The notes under the pieces are model-generated. The model was given only the letters and a program-made list of their open reading frames with translations, was not told the origin of the DNA and did no database searches. From the NCBI RefSeq assembly GCF_026151655.1, contig NZ_JAMQPN010000001.1, forward strand, positions 62,001-126,000: a stretch of 64,000 nucleotides of DNA. Reading direction: 5' to 3'. Shown here in pieces: positions 16,900 to 25,618 of this stretch. Within the stretch, counting starts at the first letter, position 1. Each line of letters starts with the position of its first letter. The translations under genes were made by a program, and so were the position numbers. The stretch comes from Leptospira soteropolitanensis (GTDB lineage Bacteria > Spirochaetota > Leptospiria > Leptospirales > Leptospiraceae).

Positions 16900-19800
16900 T
16901 TATCGGATTGCTTCCTGTTTGGAATGAAGTAATTGATAAATTCCACCCTTAGAAAGTAGTTCACGATGAGTTCCTTTGCTCTCCAATTTTCCTCTTTCCA
17001 ATACAAAAATCTGATCATAATTGCGGATAGTATCTAATCTATGGGCCACCGTGATGATCGTTGCACCTGCAAAAACTGTATTTATATGAGACAGAATTCT
17101 AGCTTCTGTTTCTTTATCAAGAGAAGCTGTCGGCTCGTCCAACAACAAGAGGTTTGGCTTTTGTAGAAATAAACGAGCCAAAGAAAACCTTTGTTTTTGG
17201 CCTCCAGAGAAAACGAATCCTTTTTCAGAAATTTCTGTATCGTAACCAAGCGGGAGTTTGACGATGTCATCATGAATACAAGCCAGTTTTGAAGCCTCCA
17301 CTACTTCACTAAGTGTCGCTTCTGGTTTAGTGATCGATATATTTTCTCTAACCGTTCCGGAAATTAAGGGATTCTCTTGAAAAATAACTCCAATTTTAGT
17401 TCGCAAACTAGGAAGCCAAATTTCATTCAAAGATACCTCATCAATAGTAATTTCTCCATCTTGCGGTTGATACAAACCTAGTATTAATTTTAAAATCGTG
17501 GACTTACCACTTCCACTTCGACCGACAAAAGCAATTTTTTTACCGGCTTGAATTGTTAATGTTAAATTACGGATACCTGATTCCGGTTTTAAACTGTCGT
17601 ACGAAAAACTCAAATTCTTAAACTCAATGTTTCCCTTTACTTCTGGAAGATCCACCTTGAAGAGATTATCCTTATCAGTGATTTCACTATCTAGCGATTC
17701 AAAACTGCGCAACCTATTCCAGGATATATTAGCTTTCTGAAATTTCAAAAAATCATCATATAACGAAACAATCGGATTGCGAATATAAGCAACTAAACCG
17801 ATGATCGCATACAAGGTCCCAAGTGACATCTGATCTTTCAAAATCAAAATACTACCAACTAACATAACAACTACTACAGTCATTTGTTTAAAAAATTCTG
17901 TATTTGTAAAAAGCAAGTTGGAATAAAATAATTTTTTCCCCTCCGAATTTAATTGAGAGGTAAGTCGTTTTTCAAAATCCCAACGGTGTGAATAAGTAGC
18001 TCCTAAATTTTTGATAGTCTCAAATCCATTAATAGTTTCGATAAAATAACTCAGCGTTTCCGACTTCTTCAACGATTCTTTCTTTGTTTCTTCGACAATC
18101 TTAGGAGTTAGTGCATGCAAGATCAACATCTCAGGTAGAATTAACAAGATAATCATCATAAGCAAAACTGGAGATAGAAAAAGAAAGATTACAAATACTA
18201 AAGAACTAAAAAGTAAATCAAAGAACTTCATTGCTCCTTGGTCAGAGAAAAACGAAATAACAGATTCAATTTCTTCCCAACGGTTTAAAATTTCCCCTTT
18301 TCTGTTTCTTTCAAAGAAGGAAATTGGCAATGAAATCAATTTTACTAAGAACCGAATAGCAATTGTTTGATTTACTCGATTACTTGTAAAAAAAATCACA
18401 TTCGATCTGAAATAAGCGAGAAAAGATTGAGAAAAACTAAGTAAAACAACGGAAAAGATAACGGGTAGAAAAAATTCTTTATTTTCTTGGAGGAGAACTG
18501 CGTCGATTAAATATAAATTTACTAATGGAATAAAAACTTCCAAACCTTTAATCACAAAACTTGCAATAATGCCTGCTTTTAAATATTTGATCGCAGGTAA
18601 AAAATATTCTGCCAAACCTGAAAAGAACCGATTCCTCAACTCCCACTTCGATTCAGGTTTGATTTTGGGAATGAAATATATAACTATATCGGAAGATTTC
18701 TGCTCCCACTCTTCGCGTGAAAGGCTTATCTCCCCAAATTCTGGATCAAAAATATTTACTCTTTTTTTTTCAAACGATTTTAAGATAACGTATCTTGCAT
18801 TTTCAATAAATCCAATTGTCGGAATGTTATTTAGTTCGAGTTCATGATCTTTCCAATTAACAAAGTAACATTCTCCCTTATTTTCGCCAAAACTAGTTTT
18901 CCAATGTTTTGGTCTGATATCTGGATCAAAGTCAGGAAAAGTTGGATCTGCATCGTAATCGGCAAATGAAAAGCCCCAATATCGAAAAATCATTTTGCGA
19001 CATGCATCACCTGACTGAGATTTACCGTCTTGAAATAAAAAAGGAAATCGTATCTGATTTCTAATGGGTGGGGGAAATTTTAATTTCGGTAAATAATGAA
19101 ACCTGTCTTCTTCATAAATAGAAAATGTTCCAATAGTATCTTCTTCAGTACCATCTCCTAAGTTTAGTTTTCTTTCACTCATAATAGAACGAATGGTAAT
19201 CAATAGACTTTCCGATTTTTTAAAAAATGCTTCTGCATCTGTTGAAGAAAGTTCATATACATAACTTTCCTCAACTGCAGTAACCGTTGCATTTCTAGCT
19301 TTTTTTTCCAATACCCCCATCTCACCTAACACTGATCCTGCTTCAACAAAGGAAAAATAATCCTTTTGCCAGGTTGATTTGGTAACTTTGAATCTCCCTG
19401 AGCGAATGAAAAATAATGAAGAACTTTTTGTTCCTTCCTTAATTAAAGTTTGTCCAGACAAAACCTTACGTTTTACCAGTATTTTAGATAACTCTTGGAT
19501 TTCGGAATTGGAAAGTTTTCTAAAATAAGGATGGATTCTTAATTCATCACGAAGTTGGACATTTTCCTTGTGTTCAATCCATATTTTTTTTCTGCTATTA
19601 TCCGACTCAATGAACTTTAGGAATTGAAGTTGTGATAATACACGAACCCTTGAATTTTCTTCTACTTGAAAAATTTGTTTTTTTAAAGAATCCGAAGAGA
19701 ACTCACTGACTCCATAAAAAGCACCTTCTGTTAAGGTTTTAATCAAAAGTTCTTTTTCATTTATCTTTAATTTTACTTGAACCCTTCCTGTTTCTACTAT

Positions 19801-19965
19801 TAAGAGTGGAGTTGGTTCAAACTCATTTCCACCAATCCTATCATTTGCTACAAGAGATCTAAATTCGAATAAGCTGAGAATTTTTTTTAAATCATTCGAA
19901 GTGAGTTTAGATAAAAACTCATCCTCAAGTAGCGATTTAGGAATTTCTGCTATCTTATTCTTCAA
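16900..19965 (-). CDS. Type I secretion ABC exporter with two cyclic-nucleotide-binding domains and a degenerate C39 domain (second copy)
   Basis: 1021 residues. From the N-terminus: two cNMP-binding folds (about 30-130 and 150-270), a C39-peptidase-like domain (about 310-430), six membrane helices (about 450-730) and an NBD (about 775-1010). The second cNMP fold keeps the phosphate-cassette Arg (GEMGVLEKKARNATV); the first does not. The C39 domain lacks the catalytic Cys (SGDAC where DCGAAC is usual) and the His (ENARYVIL), so it should bind rather than cut a substrate. The NBD is complete: GRSGSGKST, IFQENPL, FSGGQKQR, LLLLDEPTASLD, AHRLDT. It likely pairs with the equally long exporter encoded upstream. 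The cargo is unknown. Confidence 0.82.
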   Translation of the reverse strand: MKNKIAEIPKSLLEDEFLSKLTSNDLKKILSLFEFRSLVANDRIGGNEFEPTPLLIVETGRVQVKLKINEKELLIKTLTEGAFYGVSEFSSDSLKKQIFQVEENSRVRVLSQLQFLKFIESDNSRKKIWIEHKENVQLRDELRIHPYFRKLSNSEIQELSKILVKRKVLSGQTLIKEGTKSSSLFFIRSGRFKVTKSTWQKDYFSFVEAGSVLGEMGVLEKKARNATVTAVEESYVYELSSTDAEAFFKKSESLLITIRSIMSERKLNLGDGTEEDTIGTFSIYEEDRFHYLPKLKFPPPIRNQIRFPFLFQDGKSQSGDACRKMIFRYWGFSFADYDADPTFPDFDPDIRPKHWKTSFGENKGECYFVNWKDHELELNNIPTIGFIENARYVILKSFEKKRVNIFDPEFGEISLSREEWEQKSSDIVIYFIPKIKPESKWELRNRFFSGLAEYFLPAIKYLKAGIIASFVIKGLEVFIPLVNLYLIDAVLLQENKEFFLPVIFSVVLLSFSQSFLAYFRSNVIFFTSNRVNQTIAIRFLVKLISLPISFFERNRKGEILNRWEEIESVISFFSDQGAMKFFDLLFSSLVFVIFLFLSPVLLMMIILLILPEMLILHALTPKIVEETKKESLKKSETLSYFIETINGFETIKNLGATYSHRWDFEKRLTSQLNSEGKKLFYSNLLFTNTEFFKQMTVVVVMLVGSILILKDQMSLGTLYAIIGLVAYIRNPIVSLYDDFLKFQKANISWNRLRSFESLDSEITDKDNLFKVDLPEVKGNIEFKNLSFSYDSLKPESGIRNLTLTIQAGKKIAFVGRSGSGKSTILKLILGLYQPQDGEITIDEVSLNEIWLPSLRTKIGVIFQENPLISGTVRENISITKPEATLSEVVEASKLACIHDDIVKLPLGYDTEISEKGFVFSGGQKQRFSLARLFLQKPNLLLLDEPTASLDKETEARILSHINTVFAGATIITVAHRLDTIRNYDQIFVLERGKLESKGTHRELLSKGGIYQLLHSKQEAIR

Positions 19966-19967
19966 TT

Positions 19968-21071
19968 TTAATTCCTAGGATCCGCAAAACGAAACAATAT
20001 TTGATAAATACTTTTTCTATCTATTACGATATCGGCAACGACCTTTAATCCAGGAAACAGTTTGAATTCTTTTCCATCTTGATTCAAATCTTGTGTTCCT
20101 AAAATTAAAATTACTGAAAAAGAATCTTTTTCTTTTGTATTAGGGATAATTTGCGAAACAGTTCCTTCGACTACACCGAAATCGTTTTGATGGAAAGCCT
20201 TAACCTTAATTACTGATGATAAGCCTACACGAACGGCACCAATATCTTTACTGCTCACTTCCACAATGGCCTCTAATGGTTGGCCTTCTTCCATTAAAGC
20301 AGCCACTGCCTGCCCTCGTATAATATTTTGGCCTACGTTATTTACAGAAAGCTCGCCGATGATACCAGAAAAAGGCATTCGCATAATTGCATTGGCTACC
20401 CTTTCTCGTTTTAATTTTGTATCACCTCTAAGGCTAGAAATAGTATTTTCTTCTCTTTGTATTTCGTCCTTTAAATTTCCGAACTCTTCATTAAACTCTA
20501 ATAAACTTTGATCATATATAAACTTTGCTCCGACGCCATTTTGAAAATCCATATATGCTTTTTTTAAACTTACAAATTTACTTAAGACCCCACCTGACAA
20601 TGCAGAGCCAGAATTATTCTCTAAATTAAAAGCTAAGTTTTTTAAAATTTTCTCTGCTTCTTTTTTATTTCTGATTAATCGCTGTAATTTCTTTTCTTCA
20701 TAATCTAAGTTATTCGTGTCTTTCGATAACTCGATTTGTTGTTCAGAAAACTCTAGTTCCATAATGGGGTCGCCTTTTTTGAGATAATCCCCAGATTTTA
20801 CATACAGATTTGTCAGCGTTCCTGTCTCTAAAGCTTCAACTACATAGTAGTTCCCTTTAGGTCGAATCGACCCAGTCGCTTGCACAACTACATCGACTTT
20901 TCCAAATACCAAAAAGAGAACAAAACATAGAAAGAAAATACTGATTAAATAAATGCCTTTACGTTCCCAGTTCGGTGCAGGGTGTTTTAATAATTCATCA
21001 TAATAGGATGCCGAATGCCTTGATTCCCAATTAGAATCAGTTTCTTTTATATTTTTAAATTTTTTAAACAT
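19968..21071 (-). CDS. HlyD family periplasmic adaptor of the type I secretion operon
   Basis: About 367 residues: a cytoplasmic N-terminus (~45 residues), one membrane helix (GIYLISIFFLCFVLFLVFG), a biotinyl-lipoyl half-motif (VVEALETGTLTNLYVKSGD), a coiled-coil hairpin of roughly 130 residues, and a C-terminal beta-barrel (GVVEGTVSQIIPNTK). This is the membrane-fusion protein that joins the ABC exporter to the TolC-like channel. The ATG at 21071 is chosen because AAGGGG stands six bases upstream; a GTG at 21086 would place that site inside the gene. The start overlaps the stop of the upstream ABC gene by eight bases, and the second ABC gene follows after two. Confidence 0.83.
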   Translation of the reverse strand: MFKKFKNIKETDSNWESRHSASYYDELLKHPAPNWERKGIYLISIFFLCFVLFLVFGKVDVVVQATGSIRPKGNYYVVEALETGTLTNLYVKSGDYLKKGDPIMELEFSEQQIELSKDTNNLDYEEKKLQRLIRNKKEAEKILKNLAFNLENNSGSALSGGVLSKFVSLKKAYMDFQNGVGAKFIYDQSLLEFNEEFGNLKDEIQREENTISSLRGDTKLKRERVANAIMRMPFSGIIGELSVNNVGQNIIRGQAVAALMEEGQPLEAIVEVSSKDIGAVRVGLSSVIKVKAFHQNDFGVVEGTVSQIIPNTKEKDSFSVILILGTQDLNQDGKEFKLFPGLKVVADIVIDRKSIYQILFRFADPRN

Positions 21072-24000
21072 CTTTTTCCCCTTCACTTAAAGTTGGGAAT
21101 AAATGGTAATAAAAACCCTTTGTTGTAATTAATTCGGCATGAGTTCCCATCTCGACAATTCGCCCCTCATCCAACACAATAATTTTATCAGCACTGACTG
21201 TACTATGGAGCCTATGTGAGATTTGAACTACAGTTCTATCCTGAAAAACTGTTTCCCATTGAGATTGGATATGTGATTCCGTTTCAGAATCTAAAGCAGA
21301 AGTTGGTTCATCCAAAAACAAAATACTTGGGTTTGTAACAAGAGCTCTAGCAATTGCTAACCTTTGCCTTTGACCACCAGAAAGACCAATACCAGATTCT
21401 CCAATTTTAGTTTCATATTTCATTGGGAACCTTTCTACAAAATGGTCTACCGACGCTAATTTCGCACCAGCTAACAAAGATTCATTATTTAATGATGGAT
21501 TTTTTTTAGATAAATTTTCTGATATGCTACCAGAAAAAAGGATCGGATTTTGCTCTACAGCACCAAACTGAATCCTTACCTCTTCCGGATCTAAAGTGGA
21601 TAAATCAAATGAATCAAAAAAAACTTTTCCTTTAGTAGGAGTTAAAGTTCCCATCATAATTCTCATCAAAGTAGATTTACCACAACCACTTCGACCTACA
21701 ATAGCAATCTTTTCGCCGGCTTCTATTTCTAAATGAATATCGGATAGTATTTCAGGACTTGTTTCTAAGTAACGAAAACTAATATGATCTAATGTTATTT
21801 TTCCAGTTAATCTCGGAAGTTCGCCAAAGGGACGTTGACTGACAATTTCACCCGGTAATGAATAAATTTCTTTCAAACGCATTCGCGATTCTCTTAGTTC
21901 ACTTAAATCTTCATATAAATGACAAAGACGAACAATGGGTTCCATGAGCAGAGAATACAATACCAAAAAAGCTAAAAAACTTCCTAGCGAAAGCGATTCA
22001 TCCAAAACATCGCTAACACCAAATGTAATTACAGCGATAAGTCCAATTTGTTCAAAAAACTTACTCATCAATTGCAAAACATGAACCCTTTTTCCAACTC
22101 GTAAATTGGTGAGGATTGTTCTTGCAATTTCATTTAGCCCTTTAGAAAGATAACGACTTTCCATTGCCGAAGATTTAATAAGTGGCATTCCTGCAAATAA
22201 AGACAGAAAAAAGGAAGTTGTTTTCTTTTTAGATTCAAAAGTATGTTTTTGTAATCTTTTGATTTTTGAACCAGAACGAACGACGAACAATGAATATGCG
22301 ACGACAAACAAAATACCAATAAAAGATAGGCTACTATCCAATCGAAATAAAATAAAAAGATAAATCGGTAGAGTCACTAAGTCCAAAATTAAAAACAAAC
22401 CAGATCTTTGTGTAATTTCTAATATTTTCTGATTCTCTTTTAGTCTTTGTGTAAAATCACCAGTTTCAAATTTCCTAAATTCAGGTAATGTGAGATTGAG
22501 TATATGTTGAAAAAATCTCACAAAATAGTTATATTCCAGGCTTTGCATAAGCCCAATAGAGATAAGGTTTTTAAATAAAGAAAACAGAGTTTGGAAAAGG
22601 ATAGATAACCCCACTCCAGTTACCAATGTGAACAAAAAATTTTTATCAGAAAAAACCAATACTTGATCGACCACCTGACGAATCAAATACGGTAAAGACA
22701 ATGTCAATAATGCTGATAATATCGTTGCAACTAAGATCCAACGAATTTCACTACGTTTCGGACTAAATAAAGTTCGAAGTTCTTTAAAAAAGCTTAGCAA
22801 ACTCACATCGGCCGACATTGTCTGTGGCGCCGGAGAGAATTGTAAAACCACACCATCCCAAAATTGCAAAAACTGAGATATGGGTAATTCATAGACTCCT
22901 TTGATAGGATGCGAAATAAGAACTGCATCTAATTCAGAATCATACAAATACAACAAACAAGGAACACTTTCATCGTCTGTAACAAAAACTGGATTTTCTA
23001 ATTCGATCAATTGTTCTGGAGACAAATGCTGCTGTTTGGTTAAAAAACCTAACTTTTCTAATTCAATCGCTAATTCAAAAATTCCAGGAACAATATTTCT
23101 ATTTAGTTCATTTTTAATTCTAATTTTCCAATTGTTAGGAAGAGATTTATCAAAGGTTCGCAACGAAAGTTCACTGCAAACAAGTCCGACTAAGGTAGGT
23201 TGGTTTGTTGTAACCTGTTCAATATATATTTTTTTGGTTCCCTTTCTGATTTCGAATCGTTTCGAAATAAATGGTCGTATTGAATTCTCTTCTTTTTCCT
23301 TGGCTTTATAAGTTGAATAACGAAGCAAACGCGATTGAACAATTTCTTCAAGTTTGTTGCCTTTCTCAATACCAATGACCTTACGGAAAATGGCACCAGG
23401 GATTTTATATAAATCGGAATCTTCTGACGCAACTGCACTTGCTAATCGTTTTTGTTGTTTGAAAATAGCAATCTCACCTAGGATATCCCCTGAACGCATT
23501 ATGGAGATAATCTTTCTTGGATTTTCTGTCCTTATCTGAATTTTTCCAGATCGAACAATGTAAGCAGCGTCTCCTTCTTCTCCTTCTGCAAAAATAAAAT
23601 CTCCTTGCTGGACTTTTACTAACTGAATGGACTTAAGAATCAGTTTAATCTCTTCTGGGGAAAGTTCCTCAAAGAAACTAAGTTTACGTACATAATGAAA
23701 TTTTTCTTGTTCGTCTTCTCTGTGTTTTGCTTTTTCCGCAATTTCTGGATGAGATTCAACTAACTTTAAAAAACGAGAGGAAGGAAGTAATAAAACAATA
23801 GAAGGTTCGAGAGCATAATAATCATGTTTTGAAGGAGTTTTGGTGAGTGTAATTCTTTCTCCTATTGATTCTCCCACTTCAACAAATGCATACCTACCTA
23901 AACTTAGGTCCTCTTTATTTTGTTTCATTCCGAATCGACCAGTTAATACAAAATGAATGTATTCTGGCATTTCGTTTGCTTTGATTAAGTTTTGTCCTAA

Positions 24001-24129
24001 TCGAACAAAACGTACTTCGATAAATGGTAGTAGGCTTTCCCGCTCTGCTTCGTCGAGCTCCGCTAATAGGTAATTACTGCGAAACACAGTGCGGATTTTT
24101 TCAAGATTTCGCCTAACTTCAGAATGCAT
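21064..24129 (-). CDS. Type I secretion ABC exporter with two cyclic-nucleotide-binding domains and a degenerate C39-like region (first copy)
   Basis: 1021 residues with the same domain order as its partner downstream. Two cNMP-binding folds (about 20-125 and 140-260); the second keeps the phosphate-cassette Arg (GEIAIFKQQKRLAS). The peptidase-like region (about 290-430) has no recognisable Cys-His pair, only a lone C in LVCSELSL. Six membrane helices span about 460-740. The NBD has GRSGCGKST, VEQNPILF, LSGGQRQR, ILFLDEPTSALD and SHRLHS, so it should hydrolyse ATP. The sequence differs throughout from the second exporter, so this is an old duplication or a heterodimer. It is the first gene of the operon. 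Confidence 0.82.
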   Translation of the reverse strand: MHSEVRRNLEKIRTVFRSNYLLAELDEAERESLLPFIEVRFVRLGQNLIKANEMPEYIHFVLTGRFGMKQNKEDLSLGRYAFVEVGESIGERITLTKTPSKHDYYALEPSIVLLLPSSRFLKLVESHPEIAEKAKHREDEQEKFHYVRKLSFFEELSPEEIKLILKSIQLVKVQQGDFIFAEGEEGDAAYIVRSGKIQIRTENPRKIISIMRSGDILGEIAIFKQQKRLASAVASEDSDLYKIPGAIFRKVIGIEKGNKLEEIVQSRLLRYSTYKAKEKEENSIRPFISKRFEIRKGTKKIYIEQVTTNQPTLVGLVCSELSLRTFDKSLPNNWKIRIKNELNRNIVPGIFELAIELEKLGFLTKQQHLSPEQLIELENPVFVTDDESVPCLLYLYDSELDAVLISHPIKGVYELPISQFLQFWDGVVLQFSPAPQTMSADVSLLSFFKELRTLFSPKRSEIRWILVATILSALLTLSLPYLIRQVVDQVLVFSDKNFLFTLVTGVGLSILFQTLFSLFKNLISIGLMQSLEYNYFVRFFQHILNLTLPEFRKFETGDFTQRLKENQKILEITQRSGLFLILDLVTLPIYLFILFRLDSSLSFIGILFVVAYSLFVVRSGSKIKRLQKHTFESKKKTTSFFLSLFAGMPLIKSSAMESRYLSKGLNEIARTILTNLRVGKRVHVLQLMSKFFEQIGLIAVITFGVSDVLDESLSLGSFLAFLVLYSLLMEPIVRLCHLYEDLSELRESRMRLKEIYSLPGEIVSQRPFGELPRLTGKITLDHISFRYLETSPEILSDIHLEIEAGEKIAIVGRSGCGKSTLMRIMMGTLTPTKGKVFFDSFDLSTLDPEEVRIQFGAVEQNPILFSGSISENLSKKNPSLNNESLLAGAKLASVDHFVERFPMKYETKIGESGIGLSGGQRQRLAIARALVTNPSILFLDEPTSALDSETESHIQSQWETVFQDRTVVQISHRLHSTVSADKIIVLDEGRIVEMGTHAELITTKGFYYHLFPTLSEGEKDV

Positions 24130-24260
24130 TTATTTATCCGCTACAATTAGGATTCGAAGCACTTGAAACGTCCATTTCCAAAAGAAATCTGGGGGGATCC
24201 ATGCACTACTTCTAACATCGACGGAAATCGACTGAGTCCTAAGCAGATATTGGTTTTTTA

Positions 24261-24329
24261 CTTCCGAGATGTCCCCACCCTCACTGCGGAAATCACCGCA
24301 AGTTAGGTACCAAAAGGACTACTCGGAAG
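24261..24329 (-). other. Long structured inverted repeat upstream of the type I secretion operon
   Basis: On the minus strand CTTCCGAG-TA-GTCC at one end pairs with GGAC-AT-CTCGGAAG at the other: 12 base pairs with a two-base internal loop. Inside lies a second arm, CCTAACTTGCGG paired with CCGCAGTGAGG around TGATTT. No T tract follows on either strand, so this is not a standard terminator. It lies between the thiolase stop and the first exporter gene, about 130 bases before its start. It could be a leader RNA structure, a small RNA or a protein-binding site. Confidence 0.45.
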
Positions 24330-24346
24330 GTTACTAAATTAGATGG

Positions 24347-25528
24347 CTATGCTTTGGGGTTTTCTAAAACGATAGCAATTCCTTGGCCACCACCAATACA
24401 AAGGGAAGCTACTCCGTATTTGACTCCTCTTCTTTGCATTTCTAATGCAAGAGTCAATGTCACTCGGTTCCCAGAAGCTCCGAGTGGATGTCCGATCGCA
24501 ACTGCACCTCCATTGACATTCGTAATTTTTGGATCTAACCCAAGTTCTTTTTGAACAGCTAAATATTGAGCAGCAAAGGCTTCGTTTACTTCTACAAGAC
24601 CAACATCTTTCAAACTAATTCCGGCCTTTTGTAAAGCAGCAGGGATAGCAACGGCCGGTCCAATTCCCATCTTTGCAGGATCACAACCAGCGTGTCCCCA
24701 AGACTTCACAATAGCCAAAGGTTCTTTTCCTAGTTTTTTTGCTTGGGATGCAGAAGCCACAATCATAGCTGATGCACCATCATTGATACCGGATGCATTT
24801 CCCGCAGTGACTGTTCCATCTTTTTTGAAAGCTGGTTTTAAACTTGCTAACTTTGTAGCGCCAGCTTTTCCTTTGATAAACTCATCTTTATCAAATATAA
24901 TTGGATTTTTTCCATTGATAGTGATAGCATGAATCTCATCTTTTAAGATTCCTTTGTTTGTTGCTTCTTCGGCTCTTTCTTGAGAAGTGGCAGCCCATTC
25001 ATCCTGTTCTTCTCTAGAAATTTTGTATTGGTCACTTAAGTTTTCAGCAGTCATCCCCATAGGAAGTTCCACATAAATATCTGTTAGACCTTGCGCCAAT
25101 GAATCTTCAAATTCAGAATTTCCATAACGAACACCAAATCTTGCATTACGAACCACATAAGGTGCGTTACTCATTGATTCTACACCACCGGCAAGAACCG
25201 TATGTGCTTCACCCAACATAATTTTTTTGGCTGCTTGGATGACAGCTTCCATTCCGGAACCGCAAAGTCTATTGAGTGTGAGTGCAGGGCTCGCAATGGG
25301 TACTCCAGATTTCAAACCAATGTGTCGCGCTAAATAGATTCCGTCTTTGCCTGTGGGAATGACATTCCCAAAAATACTTTCTTCAATGAGAGATGGGTCC
25401 ACTCCAGTTTTCTGAAGTGCTGCTTTGGAGACTTCTACTCCAAGATCCACGGCACTCATATCTTTGAGAGTTCCGCCAAAACTACCGAATGCAGATCTAA
25501 GTCCGCCCAATATATAAACTTGTTCCAT
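24347..25528 (-). CDS. Acetyl-CoA C-acetyltransferase (thiolase)
   Basis: 393 residues, normal for a biosynthetic-type thiolase. The acylated nucleophile is Cys89 ([12 protein letters not shown]), the His of the active site is in [10 protein letters not shown], and the second Cys in SLCIGGGQG. The signature region [12 protein letters not shown] is intact. It condenses two acetyl-CoA or cleaves 3-ketoacyl-CoA; which direction dominates cannot be told from the sequence. I start it at the ATG that gives [15 protein letters not shown], the usual N-terminus, rather than at a TTG nine bases upstream. It is divergent from the glycosyltransferase-like gene. Confidence 0.9.
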   Translation of the reverse strand: MEQVYILGGLRSAFGSFGGTLKDMSAVDLGVEVSKAALQKTGVDPSLIEESIFGNVIPTGKDGIYLARHIGLKSGVPIASPALTLNRLCGSGMEAVIQAAKKIMLGEAHTVLAGGVESMSNAPYVVRNARFGVRYGNSEFEDSLAQGLTDIYVELPMGMTAENLSDQYKISREEQDEWAATSQERAEEATNKGILKDEIHAITINGKNPIIFDKDEFIKGKAGATKLASLKPAFKKDGTVTAGNASGINDGASAMIVASASQAKKLGKEPLAIVKSWGHAGCDPAKMGIGPAVAIPAALQKAGISLKDVGLVEVNEAFAAQYLAVQKELGLDPKITNVNGGAVAIGHPLGASGNRVTLTLALEMQRRGVKYGVASLCIGGGQGIAIVLENPKA

Positions 25529-25618
25529 AGATACCAAAAATAGGCAAATTTAGTCACCTGTCAGCTAAGAATTGAAATTTCACTTGAAAGAGAATCCAAG
25601 ATCGATAGACTTCCTTGA

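Noticed and set aside
21072..21086. GTG start for the HlyD adaptor.
   Set aside because: The AAGGGG ribosome site falls inside the coding sequence; the ATG at 21071 is better placed.
24130..24190. TTCGAATC phrase resembling a tRNA T-loop.
   Set aside because: The five flanking bases do not pair and there is no acceptor stem or anticodon arm.
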